Origin: Micromonospora chalcea
GTDB lineage: Bacteria > Actinomycetota > Actinomycetes > Mycobacteriales > Micromonosporaceae
Length of the DNA: 39,418 nt
NCBI RefSeq assembly: GCF_002926165.1
Contig: NZ_MAGP01000144.1
Coordinates: forward strand, 1 to 39,418
Direction: 5' to 3'
Made by a program: the position numbers and the translations under genes. Positions 27,487 through 34,949 of this stretch are shown one piece after another. Numbering within the stretch: position 1 is the stretch's first letter; each line of letters opens with the position of its first letter. Under the pieces are notes generated by a model that did not search any database, had not been told where the DNA came from, and saw nothing but the letters and a program-made list of their open reading frames with translations.

Positions 27487-27512
27487 GGTTTCAGCAGCCG
27501 CATTCCGGGCAA
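27487..27512 (+). promoter_or_regulatory. SigB-like promoter of the glycosyltransferase gene
   Basis: Plus-strand GGTTT (27487-27491), 15-base spacer, GGGCAA (27507-27512). The -35 elements of this and the opposite promoter abut, forming GAAACGGTTTC. Confidence 0.45.
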
Positions 27513-27542
27513 GTCGCGTCACCCGGCACGAGGGGAGACGAC

Positions 27543-28664
27543 ATGACCCGACCGACCGCCGCGCAGCCGCGCGACGAGGGCGCCGCGTCCGCGCCGGTCC
27601 GGCTGCCGATGGCGTACGTCCTGCCGCTGCGCGCCCACGACGACGGCGGCCTGGACGAGCTGACCGGGTACCTGCGCCGGCTGAGCCACTGGGTCGACGT
27701 GGTGGTGGTCGACGGATCGGCGCCGGAGCTGTTCGCCCGGCACGCCGCCGCCTGGGACGGGCTGGTGCGGCACGTGCCGCCGGACCCGGCGCTGCGCGGA
27801 CGCAACGGCAAGGTGCTCGGGGTGCTCACCGGCGTCGCGCTGGCCCGGCACGAGCACGTGGTGATCGCCGACGACGACATCCGGTACGACCTGCCGGCCC
27901 TGCGCGCCGTGCACCAGCTGCTGGACGGGGTCGACCTGGTCCGCCCGCAGAACCACTTCGACCCGCTGCCCTGGCACGCCTGGTGGGACACCGGCCGGAC
28001 GCTGCTCGCCCGCGCGTTCGGCGGGGACTGGCCCGGCACGCTCGGGGTGCGGCGGGGCACGTTCCTGGCGATGGGCGGCTACGACCCGGACGTGCTCTTC
28101 GAGAACCTGGAGCTGGTCCGGACCGTGCGCGCGTACGGCGGCAGCACCGCCACCCCGGCGTGGCTGTACGTGCGGCGGCTCCCGCCCTCCGCGGCGCACT
28201 TCCTCGGGCAGCGCGTCCGCCAGGCGTACGACGAGACGGCCCGGCCGGCGTGGCTGCTCGCCGCGCTGGCGGTGCTGCCCGCGACGGCGGCCGCGCTCGC
28301 CACCCGCCGGCCCGGGCTGCTGCTGCGGGCCGGGCTGGCGACTGTCGCGGTGGCGGAGCTGGGCCGGCGACGGGCCGGCGGCGCGGCGGTGTTCCCGGCG
28401 CACACCAGCCTGGCCGCGCCGCTCTGGGCGCTGGAACGCGGGCTGTGCGCGTGGCTGGCGGTGGGCCGGCGGCTGCGCGGCGGGGTGCCGTACGCGGGCG
28501 CCCGGCTGCGGGTGGCGGCCAACTCCACACGTGCGCTGCGGCGGCGGACGACCCGGCACCGCCCGGACGAGCTGGTGCTCTGGGTGCAGACCGGGTCGAT
28601 GCCCGCTGAGGTGAAAGGAAGGGCCCCTTCTTATCGCGAGGCGATAAGAAGGGGCCCTTCCTAA
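27543..28664 (+). CDS. Family 2 glycosyltransferase with a hydrophobic C-terminal region
   Basis: The 373-residue protein has the GT-A elements of family 2: AYVLPLRAHDDGGLDELTGYL at the start, VVVVDGSAPELF, GRNGKVLGVLTG, and ADDDIRYD with the nucleotide-sugar metal motif. A hydrophobic segment (WLLAALAVLPATAAALA) and basic C-terminal part follow, suggesting membrane association. Donor and acceptor are unknown. GAGGGGAGA precedes the ATG. The last 16 or so codons and the TAA are formed by a palindrome (28616-28662), giving a tail (KGRAPSYREAIRRGPS) that may not be part of the original protein. Confidence 0.82.
   Translation: MTRPTAAQPRDEGAASAPVRLPMAYVLPLRAHDDGGLDELTGYLRRLSHWVDVVVVDGSAPELFARHAAAWDGLVRHVPPDPALRGRNGKVLGVLTGVALARHEHVVIADDDIRYDLPALRAVHQLLDGVDLVRPQNHFDPLPWHAWWDTGRTLLARAFGGDWPGTLGVRRGTFLAMGGYDPDVLFENLELVRTVRAYGGSTATPAWLYVRRLPPSAAHFLGQRVRQAYDETARPAWLLAALAVLPATAAALATRRPGLLLRAGLATVAVAELGRRRAGGAAVFPAHTSLAAPLWALERGLCAWLAVGRRLRGGVPYAGARLRVAANSTRALRRRTTRHRPDELVLWVQTGSMPAEVKGRAPSYREAIRRGPS
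28616..28662. repeat. 22-bp palindrome/terminator fused to the 3' end of the glycosyltransferase gene
   Basis: A perfect 22-bp stem (28616-28637 with 28641-28662) with a 3-base loop; the outer part reads AGGAAGGGCCCCTTCTTA. It contains the last codons of the glycosyltransferase and ends just before the DUF3618 gene stop at 28681, so it can terminate both transcripts. The long perfect arms and the AT-containing inner stem suggest a mobile or dispersed palindromic unit. Confidence 0.75.
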
Positions 28665-28680
28665 CCGAGAGCGCGGGCCT

Positions 28681-29322
28681 TCAGGAGGACCGCGCCTGCT
28701 CGGCGCTGTGCCGCACGTCCTGCGCCGCGGCGCGGCCGTCGTCCTTGACCGCGTACGCGGCGTCCTGCGCGGTGGCCTTCACCGACTCGGCGGCGTGCTG
28801 CGCGGGCTCGCGCAGCTCCTCCTTCAGCTCACCGGCGACCTCGCCCAGCTTCTCCTTGACCACGCCGCCGTGCTCGGCGGCCTTCTCCTTGACCTGCGCG
28901 GCGACCTGCTGCTCGCGGCGGGTGGCGGGGATCAGCGAGGAGACCAGCATGCCGACGCCGAAGGCGATCACGCCGGCGGCGATCGGGTTGCCCTCGGACT
29001 TGCGCCGCACCACCTGCGGCGCCCGGTGGGCGGCGTCGCCCACCGTGGCGGCGGCCGAGTGCGCCTTGTCGCCCACCGTGGAGGCCATCGAGGAGGCGTG
29101 GTCGCCCACCGAGTGGGCGGCGTGGCCGGTGCTGTGGCCGAGGTCCGATGCGGTTCCCATCACCTTGTCCTTCACGTTCGTCAGCGCGCTGCGCACGCGC
29201 TGCTTGCGGTCGTCGACGATGCGGCCCGGGCTGACCTTGTACGCCAGGGCGTCCACGTCCGAGCTGAGGTTGTTGCGGGTCGCTTCGATCTCGCGGCGGA
29301 TCTGCTCGGGATCGGTGCTCAT
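28681..29322 (-). CDS. DUF3618 domain protein
   Basis: The 213-residue protein starts MSTDPEQIRREIEATRNNL, the DUF3618 signature. The middle is an Ala/His/Ser/Gly-rich helical repeat (SVGDHASS, TVGDKAHS and TVGDAAHR), then one membrane segment (PIAAGVIAFGVGMLVSSLIP), and a long helical tail with 11-residue spacing of charges (VKEKAAEHGGVVKEKLGEVA). The last part resembles LEA-type or apolipoprotein-like amphipathic helices. The function is unknown. Its ATG overlaps the stop of the holin-superfamily gene as ATGA. It is the third gene of an operon starting at 30588. Confidence 0.85.
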   Translation of the reverse strand: MSTDPEQIRREIEATRNNLSSDVDALAYKVSPGRIVDDRKQRVRSALTNVKDKVMGTASDLGHSTGHAAHSVGDHASSMASTVGDKAHSAAATVGDAAHRAPQVVRRKSEGNPIAAGVIAFGVGMLVSSLIPATRREQQVAAQVKEKAAEHGGVVKEKLGEVAGELKEELREPAQHAAESVKATAQDAAYAVKDDGRAAAQDVRHSAEQARSS

Positions 29323-29771
29323 CGGATGACTCCCTCCGGGTGCGGCTTGAGCGCGTCGGGGATGCGCTGCACGCTGTCGTTCGTCTGCTTCAGGCCGCGG
29401 ATCCGCTCGGCGTTCTTCTTGCCCATCGAGTACAGGACCGCCGCGACAGCGGCCCAGACGACGGCCACGATCAGCGCGGCCAGCCCGGAGTCCATGACGT
29501 TGTCGAGGAACTGCCAGATCGCGATCGAGACGAAGAGCGCCACCATGTAGCCGCCGAAACCGGCGCCGCCGAACAGGCCGGCGGCCTTGCCCGCCTTCTT
29601 GCCCTCCTGGCGGATCTCCGCCTTCGCCAGTTCGACCTCCTGCCGCATCAGCGTGGACAGGTCAGTGGTGACCTGGCGCATCAGGTCGCCGAGCGAGCTG
29701 CCGCGCACCTCGTCGGCGTGGGGCGGGGCGCCCGCCGCCTGATAGCCGGGGTCCTGCGTGGGTACAGTCAT
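29319..29771 (-). CDS. Holin-superfamily (actinobacterial DUF1469 type) membrane protein
   Basis: The 150-residue protein has a soluble head with SLGDLMRQVTTDLSTLMRQEVELAKAEIRQEGKKAG, characteristic of the so-called phage holin family proteins of actinobacteria, then two membrane segments (AGFGGYMVALFVSIAIWQFL and GLAALIVAVVWAAVAAVLYSM) and a basic tail. The name is historical; nothing phage-like is nearby. AGGGAGG precedes the ATG. It is 31 bases after the helical protein gene and overlaps the DUF3618 gene, so the three are probably one membrane-associated complex or stress module. Confidence 0.85.
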   Translation of the reverse strand: MTVPTQDPGYQAAGAPPHADEVRGSSLGDLMRQVTTDLSTLMRQEVELAKAEIRQEGKKAGKAAGLFGGAGFGGYMVALFVSIAIWQFLDNVMDSGLAALIVAVVWAAVAAVLYSMGKKNAERIRGLKQTNDSVQRIPDALKPHPEGVIR

Positions 29772-29802
29772 GCCGTCGCCTCCCTTCTGCCGGTGCGGCC
29801 GG

Positions 29803-30588
29803 TCACGGGCGGGGAGCGCCGGTGGACGGGACGCCCGGCAGCGGGTCGGTGCGCTCCGGCGGCGGCAGCGGCTGACCGGTGCCACCCGCCGGGTCGGCCC
29901 AGGTGTTCGGGGCGCCGCCGGTCGGGTAGGTCGCGCCCGGCGCGGAGTAGCCCGGGTCCGGCTCGGCGTAGCTGCCCGGCGTCGGGTCGAGGTAGCCGCC
30001 CGGCGGCACCTGGTCCGGCACCTCACGCGCGGTCGGGATGACGGCCGTGCGGTCCGGGTCGTACGCCGGCCGCGCGCCGCTGTTGTCGTCGCCGAGCGCG
30101 GTGATGTTGCGGGTGAGCCGCCCGGCGACCACGCCGAGCAGCGCGGCGCCGACGAGGAACGTGCCGGGGTTGCGACGGGCGTAGTTCTTCACCTCGTTGA
30201 GCAGGTCGCCCGGCTCGCGCTGCTCCAGCCAGCCGGCCACGCCGTGCACCCGCTCGGCCGCCTGGTGGGCCAGCTCGGTGACCGGGCCGGAGCCGCCCCC
30301 CTGCTGCGCCATGGTGCGCATCTCGTCGGCGAGCGACCGCAGGCCGCTGGCGGCGCGCTGCTGCTCCTCCCCGGCCTGGGCGGTGACCTGGCTGCGGGTC
30401 TCGCCGTAAAGGTCGCGGGCCTGTCGCTTGGCCTCGCCCACCACCTCCCGACCCTGCTCCTTGGCGGTCTGCGCCACGGCGCCACCAGCGCTCGCGGCGT
30501 CGGAGCCCACCTGGCGGGCCTGGTCACGCACGCCGCCGCCGTTCGTCGACTGGTACGTGGCAGAAGCCGGGGAAAGATCCTGAGTCAT
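29803..30588 (-). CDS. Helical, LEA-like membrane protein of unknown function
   Basis: The 261-residue protein starts MTQDLSPASATYQ, then a long helical stretch rich in Ala, Gln, Glu, Lys and Arg (QTAKEQGREVVGEAKRQARD and TAQAGEEQQRAASGLRSLAD), one hydrophobic segment near residue 150 (GTFLVGAALLGVVAG), and a Pro/Gly/Tyr-rich disordered tail. It looks like other actinobacterial proteins encoded with DUF3618 and holin-superfamily genes. It is the first gene of that operon, with GGAAGGGA before the ATG. A possible SigB-like promoter lies 80 bases upstream. Confidence 0.75.
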   Translation of the reverse strand: MTQDLSPASATYQSTNGGGVRDQARQVGSDAASAGGAVAQTAKEQGREVVGEAKRQARDLYGETRSQVTAQAGEEQQRAASGLRSLADEMRTMAQQGGGSGPVTELAHQAAERVHGVAGWLEQREPGDLLNEVKNYARRNPGTFLVGAALLGVVAGRLTRNITALGDDNSGARPAYDPDRTAVIPTAREVPDQVPPGGYLDPTPGSYAEPDPGYSAPGATYPTGGAPNTWADPAGGTGQPLPPPERTDPLPGVPSTGAPRP

Positions 30589-30637
30589 GATGTCCCTTCC
30601 GCTCGTGTGTTTCCCAGCGGGTGTTCTCGGGGGGTAC

Positions 30638-30653
30638 GCGGATTTGTTTCCGC
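30638..30653 (-). promoter_or_regulatory. Leader hairpin of the helical-protein operon
   Basis: GCGGA and TCCGC pair around a 6-base loop, between the predicted promoter and the start at 30588. Short stem; role unknown. Confidence 0.3.
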
Positions 30654-30665
30654 ATGACAATCGCC

Positions 30666-30691
30666 CTACCCCCGGTCGACCGGTCCATGCC
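30666..30691 (-). promoter_or_regulatory. Possible SigB-like promoter of the helical-protein/holin/DUF3618 operon
   Basis: Minus-strand GGGTAG at 30666-30671, a 15-base spacer, and GGCAT at 30687-30691. The -10 is good, the -35 poor. Confidence 0.35.
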
Positions 30692-30786
30692 TGATTCGTG
30701 ATTTCTCTGCGGGAGCGACCCGCTCCGGTCAGAGAATGGAATGCCTGCCCGCCCGGGCGGCGGCGAGTCCACGGGGGGTGACAGGG

Positions 30787-31263
30787 ATGGCACGTGACGT
30801 GCGCGAACACGCGCCCGCCCGGCCTACGGTGCAGAAGGTCGCCCTCGCGGCGGCAGCCGTCTTCGCGCTGATCGGCGTGCTCGGTTTCGTACCCGGCATC
30901 ACCACGCACTACGGCGAGATGACGTTCGCCGGGCACCACTCCGAGGCGAAGCTGCTCGGGGTGTTCCAGGTGTCGGTGCTGCACAACCTGGTGCACCTGC
31001 TGTTCGGCCTGGTCGGTCTGGTCATGGCGCGGCGGCTGGCCGGGGCGCGGGTGTTCCTCGCCGGCGGCGGCGCGCTCTACCTGGTGCTGTGGCTGTACGG
31101 CTTCGCCATCGACCGGGAGACCTCGGCGAACTTCGTGCCGGTGAACGACGCCGACAACTGGCTGCACCTGTTCCTCGGCTTCGGCATGCTCGCGGCCGGC
31201 CTGCTGCTGAACAACAACCTCGGCACCGGCACCCGGGTGGAGGCCCCGTTCGACCGTCCCTGA
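30787..31263 (+). CDS. DUF4383 domain membrane protein
   Basis: The 158-residue protein starts with a short charged head and four membrane segments: ALAAAAVFALIGVLGFVPG, LLGVFQVSVLHNLVHLLFG, ARVFLAGGGALYLVLWLYG, and LHLFLGFGMLAAGLLL. The HNLVHLLFG and ADNWLHLFLG motifs are typical of DUF4383. The function is unknown. The ATG at 30787 has ACAGGG just before it, and an upstream in-frame ATG is less likely. It is divergent from the helical-protein operon. Confidence 0.86.
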   Translation: MARDVREHAPARPTVQKVALAAAAVFALIGVLGFVPGITTHYGEMTFAGHHSEAKLLGVFQVSVLHNLVHLLFGLVGLVMARRLAGARVFLAGGGALYLVLWLYGFAIDRETSANFVPVNDADNWLHLFLGFGMLAAGLLLNNNLGTGTRVEAPFDRP

Positions 31264-31287
31264 CCAGGCGCGACACGCCGGTGCGGC

Positions 31288-31313
31288 GTTTGTCCCGACC
31301 CGATGCCGGGCAG
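31288..31313 (+). promoter_or_regulatory. SigB-like promoter of the DUF6766 gene
   Basis: GTTT, 16 bases, GGGCAG. It resembles the GlsB copy 2 promoter (GGTTT, 16 bases, GGGCAC) and lies 35 bases before the ATG. Confidence 0.5.
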
Positions 31314-31348
31314 GAGGGCAGGCGCGAGCGGGTCGAGGAGGTCCGGCG

Positions 31349-32008
31349 ATGCCACGGTGGTTGCGCGACAACATGCTCTCGGTCGCCATGCTCGGCGCGT
31401 TCCTGGTCTTCCTGCTGCTGCAGAGCGTCTTCGGCTGGCAGGTGCACAACGAGGAGCTGAGCCGGTACGGCATCGAGCCGCTGAGCTGGTGGGCCTATCT
31501 CGGCACCGGGCACTTCGCCGAGGCGGTGTTCGAGAACTGGGAGTCGGAGTTCCTCCAGATGGGCGGCTACGTGCTGCTCACCGCGTACCTGGTGCAGAAG
31601 GGCTCGGCCGAGTCGAAGCCGGAGGACCAGACGGACCGGCCGGAGGACAACCGGGACCACGCCCGCCCCGACTCGCCCTGGCCGGTACGGGTCGGCGGGC
31701 TGCCGCTCGTGGTCTACCGGAACAGCCTCGCCATCGCGCTTCTGATGATCTTCGGCGGCTCGTTCCTGGGGCACCTGTTCGGCGGCGTGGCCGCCTACAA
31801 CCAGGAGCAGGCGCTGGAGAGCGGTGCCGCCCCGATCAGCGCCTGGCAGTTCCTCGGCACCAGCGACTTCTGGTTCCAGTCGATGCAGAACTGGCAGAGC
31901 GAGTTCCTCGCCGTCGGCGTGCTGATCCTGCTCAGCATCGTGCTGCGCCAGCACGCCAGCCCGGAGTCGAAGCCGGTCACCGCGCCGCACGCCCAGACCA
32001 GCGCCTGA
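31349..32008 (+). CDS. DUF6766-like membrane protein with an internal duplication
   Basis: The 219-residue protein has two similar halves. SWWAYLGTGHFAEAVFENWE is matched by SAWQFLGTSDFWFQSMQNWQ, each followed by SEFL, hydrophobic residues and a Ser/Glu-Ser-Lys-Pro sequence. Each half contributes about two membrane segments. This is the layout of DUF6766, found in actinobacteria and other soil bacteria; function unknown. GGAGG precedes the ATG at 31349. It lies 85 bases after the DUF4383 gene and has its own promoter candidate. Confidence 0.82.
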   Translation: MPRWLRDNMLSVAMLGAFLVFLLLQSVFGWQVHNEELSRYGIEPLSWWAYLGTGHFAEAVFENWESEFLQMGGYVLLTAYLVQKGSAESKPEDQTDRPEDNRDHARPDSPWPVRVGGLPLVVYRNSLAIALLMIFGGSFLGHLFGGVAAYNQEQALESGAAPISAWQFLGTSDFWFQSMQNWQSEFLAVGVLILLSIVLRQHASPESKPVTAPHAQTSA

Positions 32009-32024
32009 GCGTCAGGCCGGCCGA

Positions 32025-32474
32025 TCAGGCCGCCACCGGCAGCCGCTTGGCGAAGCAGACGCTGTACGGGTTGTCCACGTACTCGCCGTACACCGGGATC
32101 GGCTCGTAGCCGCTGGACCGGTAGAGCGAGATCGCCGCCGGCAGGTAGGTGCCCGTCTCCAGGCACACCGTCCGGTGCCCCGCCCGGAACGCCAGCTCCT
32201 CCAGCGCGACGAGCAACTGCCGGGCGATGCCCCGCCCCCGGAACGCCGGTCGCACGTACATCCGCTTCAGCTCACCGGTGTCGGCGTCGAGCGCCTGGAG
32301 CCCACCGCAGCCGACCGCCCGGCCGCCCACCACGGCGGCCAGGTAGTGGATGTCGGTGTGCACGACCGTCACCTGCCCGTCCAGCCCGCCGTCCGCGTCG
32401 CGCAGCTCACGCTGCTGGGCGACGACGAGCGCGGCGATCTCCGGGTCGGTGGCGGGACGGGACTCGATCAACAT
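32025..32474 (-). CDS. GNAT family N-acetyltransferase
   Basis: The 149-residue protein has the GNAT core: strand AVGCGGLQALD, KRMYVRPAFRGRGIARQLL with the acetyl-CoA pyrophosphate loop (RGRGIA), and LETGTYLPAAISLYRSSGYEP. The acceptor is unknown. The ATG at 32474 is preceded by TAGCGT at 6 bases, so a leaderless mRNA is likely. It converges with the DUF6766 gene 16 bases away. Confidence 0.88.
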   Translation of the reverse strand: MLIESRPATDPEIAALVVAQQRELRDADGGLDGQVTVVHTDIHYLAAVVGGRAVGCGGLQALDADTGELKRMYVRPAFRGRGIARQLLVALEELAFRAGHRTVCLETGTYLPAAISLYRSSGYEPIPVYGEYVDNPYSVCFAKRLPVAA

Positions 32475-32480
32475 GCCCGT

Positions 32481-32486
32481 ACGCTA
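32481..32486 (-). promoter_or_regulatory. Candidate -10 box of a leaderless GNAT promoter
   Basis: Minus-strand TAGCGT, 6 bases before the ATG at 32474. Confidence 0.5.
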
Positions 32487-32533
32487 GATCCGCCGGATTT
32501 CGCGCAGGTTTCCCGCCACCGTCCCGCAGACGG

Positions 32534-33985
32534 CTACTCGACGTCCGCTTCCGCCGCGGCCGCGGCCTCGATCTCGTCCTCCGGGCGGACCCGGCGGGCC
32601 TTGCGGGCCGCCAGCCGGTCGGACGCCGACGGACGGTTCGACTTCTCCTCCAGCCGCACGTCGGTGCCCCGGTTACCGGGTACGAAGTCGACACCGGCGT
32701 AGAGCGTCGGTTGCCAGTCGAACTCCCGTTCGCCGATGCGCACCAGGTCACCGGCCTGCGCGCCGGCCTTGGCGAGCTTCTCCTCGACGCCGAGGCGGGC
32801 CAGCCGGTCGGCCAGGTAACCCACCGCCTCGTCGTTGTCGAAGTTGGTCTGCTTGACCCAGCGCTCCGGCCGGCTGCCGCGCACCGTGTACGAGCCGTCC
32901 GGCTCGGCCTCGATGGTGAAGCCGGCGTCGTCGACCGCCTTCGGGCGGATCACGATCCGGGTCGGCTCGGCCGGCGGGGCGGCCCGGCGGCCCTGCTCGA
33001 CCAGCTCCGCCATCGCGTACGTCAGCTCGCGCAGGCCCTCGCGGGTGGCGGTGGAGACGTCGAAGACGCGCAGGCCGCGGGCCTCCAGGTCGGGGCGGAC
33101 GATGTCGGCGAGGTCCTTGCCGTCGGGCACGTCGACCTTGTTGAGCGCGACCAGCCGGGGCCGGTCGGCGAGCCCGCCGTACTGGGACAGCTCCGACTCG
33201 ATGGCGTCGATGTCGGCGAGCGGGTCCCGGCCGGGCTCCAGCGTCGCGGTGTCGACCACGTGCACCAGCACGGCGCAGCGCTCGACGTGGCGGAGGAACT
33301 CCAGGCCCAGGCCCTTGCCGCTGGCCGCGCCCGGGATCAGGCCCGGTACGTCGGCGACGGTGAAGGTGTGGTTGTCCACCCGGACCACGCCCAGGTTCGG
33401 CACCAGCGTGGTGAACGGGTAGTCGGCGATCTTCGGCTTGGCCGCGGAGATCACCGAGATCAGCGACGACTTGCCGGCCGACGGGAAGCCGACCAGGCCC
33501 ACGTCGGCGACGCTCTTGAGCTCCAGCACCACGTCCAGCCGGTCGCCGGGCTCACCCAGCTCGGCGAAGCCGGGCGCCTTGCGGCGGGCGTTCGCCAGCG
33601 AGGCGTTGCCGCGTCCGCCCCGGCCGCCCCGGGCCGCCTCGAACGTGGTGCCCACGCCGACCATGTCGGCCAGGACCTCGCCGTCGAGGCTCTGCACCAC
33701 GGTGCCGTTGGGCACCTTGATGACCAGGTCGCGGCCGTTCGCGCCGTCCCGGTTCGAGCCGGCCCCGCCCTTGCCGTTCTCGGCCTTCAGGTGGGGCCGG
33801 AAGTGGAAGTCGAGCAGCGTGGTGACCTGCGCGTCGACCACCAGGGACACGCTGCCGCCGTGGCCGCCGTTGCCGCCGTCCGGCCCGCCGAACGGCTTGA
33901 ACTTCTCCCGGTGGATCGAGACACAGCCGTGCCCGCCGTCGCCGGCCTGCATGTGCAGGACGACCCGGTCAACGAACGTCGTCAC
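32534..33985 (-). CDS. obg: Obg/CgtA GTPase
   Basis: The 483-residue protein has the Gly-rich Obg fold at the start (MTTFVDRVVLHMQAGDGGHG, followed by GGPDGGNGGHGG), the GTPase domain with GFPSAGKSSLI near residue 165, ADVPGLIPGA and NKVD, and a C-terminal OCT domain, ending with an acidic Ala/Glu tail. It is a ribosome assembly and stress-linked GTPase bound to the 50S subunit. It follows rpmA with a terminator-like hairpin between, so it may be partly uncoupled from rplU-rpmA. Confidence 0.96.
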   Translation of the reverse strand: MTTFVDRVVLHMQAGDGGHGCVSIHREKFKPFGGPDGGNGGHGGSVSLVVDAQVTTLLDFHFRPHLKAENGKGGAGSNRDGANGRDLVIKVPNGTVVQSLDGEVLADMVGVGTTFEAARGGRGGRGNASLANARRKAPGFAELGEPGDRLDVVLELKSVADVGLVGFPSAGKSSLISVISAAKPKIADYPFTTLVPNLGVVRVDNHTFTVADVPGLIPGAASGKGLGLEFLRHVERCAVLVHVVDTATLEPGRDPLADIDAIESELSQYGGLADRPRLVALNKVDVPDGKDLADIVRPDLEARGLRVFDVSTATREGLRELTYAMAELVEQGRRAAPPAEPTRIVIRPKAVDDAGFTIEAEPDGSYTVRGSRPERWVKQTNFDNDEAVGYLADRLARLGVEEKLAKAGAQAGDLVRIGEREFDWQPTLYAGVDFVPGNRGTDVRLEEKSNRPSASDRLAARKARRVRPEDEIEAAAAAEADVE

Positions 33986-34030
33986 GACGCCAATCCTTCC
34001 AGCGGGGTCCGCCCCGCGCGTGAAAAGGCG

Positions 34031-34064
34031 AAGCGGGCCGGGACCAGAGGTCCGCGGCCCGCTT
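34031..34064 (-). terminator. Terminator-like hairpin between rpmA and obg
   Basis: AAGCGGGCCG pairs with CGGCCCGCTT, and a further GGACC/GGTCC stem lies inside. It lies 10 bases past the rpmA stop and 45 bases before obg, so it can reduce read-through into obg. Confidence 0.6.
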
Positions 34065-34074
34065 GGCCAGAAAA

Positions 34075-34329
34075 CTACTGCTGCGGCACGATGCTGACGG
34101 TCTTGCGACCGCGCTTGGTGCCGAACTGAACCGAGCCGGCGGCCAGCGCGAACAGCGTGTCGTCGCCGCCACGGCCGACCAGGTCACCGGGGTGGAACTT
34201 GGTGCCACGCTGACGGATGAGGATCTCACCCGCGCTGACGACCTGACCACCGAAGCGCTTCACGCCGAGCCGCTGGGCCGCGGAGTCACGGCCGTTACGC
34301 GAGCTGGACGCACCCTTTTTGTGAGCCAT
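34075..34329 (-). CDS. rpmA: 50S ribosomal protein L27
   Basis: The 84-residue basic protein starts MAHKKGASSSRNGRDSAAQR and has QVVSAGEILIRQRGTKFHPG, the L27 hallmark. Its N-terminal tail reaches towards the peptidyl-transferase centre. There is no extra cleavable head of the Firmicutes type. It follows rplU after 11 bases in the conserved rplU-rpmA-obg order. Confidence 0.97.
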   Translation of the reverse strand: MAHKKGASSSRNGRDSAAQRLGVKRFGGQVVSAGEILIRQRGTKFHPGDLVGRGGDDTLFALAAGSVQFGTKRGRKTVSIVPQQ

Positions 34330-34340
34330 TGGAGGACGAC

Positions 34341-34655
34341 CTACTTCCCGCTGGAGATGCCGGTCACCTTGACCTGGGTCAGCGGCTGGCGGTGACCCTG
34401 GCGCTTGTGGTAGCCGGTCTTGTTCTTGAACTTGTGGATCCGGATCTTCGGGCCCTTGGTGTGCGCGGCGATCTCGCCGGACACCGCGACCTTGGCGAGC
34501 TTCGCCGCGTCGGTCACCAGGTCGTCACCGTCGACGAGGAGCACCGCGGTGAGCTTCACCGCGTCGCCGGGGGCACCGGCGAGCTTCTCGACCTCGATCA
34601 CGTCGCCCTCGGCGACCTTGTACTGCTTGCCGCCGGTCTTGACGATCGCGTACAT
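34341..34655 (-). CDS. rplU: 50S ribosomal protein L21
   Basis: The 104-residue protein starts MYAIVKTGGKQYKVAEGDVI, the L21 start, and has GPKIRIHKFKNKTGYHKRQGHRQ as its rRNA-binding stretch. The ATG at 34655 matches the family; the open frame continues 15 codons upstream without support. It is the first gene of the rplU-rpmA pair. A leader of about 150 bases precedes it. Confidence 0.97.
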   Translation of the reverse strand: MYAIVKTGGKQYKVAEGDVIEVEKLAGAPGDAVKLTAVLLVDGDDLVTDAAKLAKVAVSGEIAAHTKGPKIRIHKFKNKTGYHKRQGHRQPLTQVKVTGISSGK

Positions 34656-34812
34656 CGGAGGCGGACTCCCTGTCGTTGAGGCTGCTGGCGTCTGTTCCAC
34701 CGCTGCCGGTTGTCACACCGTCGGCGGTCGTTCCCACGGCGTCTCGCCGGGAGCCGTGACACCGGCGGCGCGGGCACGCGGGAACTCGGCACACCAAAGT
34801 GCGCCGCAGGCA

Positions 34813-34842
34813 AGCCTACGCCATACCCGGCCCGCTCCCCAA
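34813..34842 (-). promoter_or_regulatory. Candidate vegetative promoter of rplU
   Basis: Minus-strand TTGGGG (34837-34842), an 18-base spacer and TAGGCT (34813-34818). It implies a leader of about 150 bases with several possible GC stems. I see no further gene in 34656-34949. Confidence 0.35.
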
Positions 34843-34887
34843 ACCGGGCTGCCGGTAGGCGGCTCTTACCCGAGGCCCACCGGCACG

Positions 34888-34932
34888 ACAGGGCCCCCGC
34901 GCCACACGCCAGGCGTGGATCGGGGGCCCTGT
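34888..34932 (-). terminator. Terminator of the RNase E/G gene
   Basis: A perfect 12-bp stem (34888-34899 with 34921-34932) with a smaller GCGT-type stem inside, 17 bases past the stop of the RNase gene. Confidence 0.75.
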
Positions 34933-34949
34933 TCGCGCAGGTCAGTGCC

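Noticed and set aside
29319..29771. A prophage, suggested by the holin-superfamily gene
   Set aside because: No integrase, portal, capsid, tail or lysin genes. The protein belongs to an actinobacterial family with a historical phage name.
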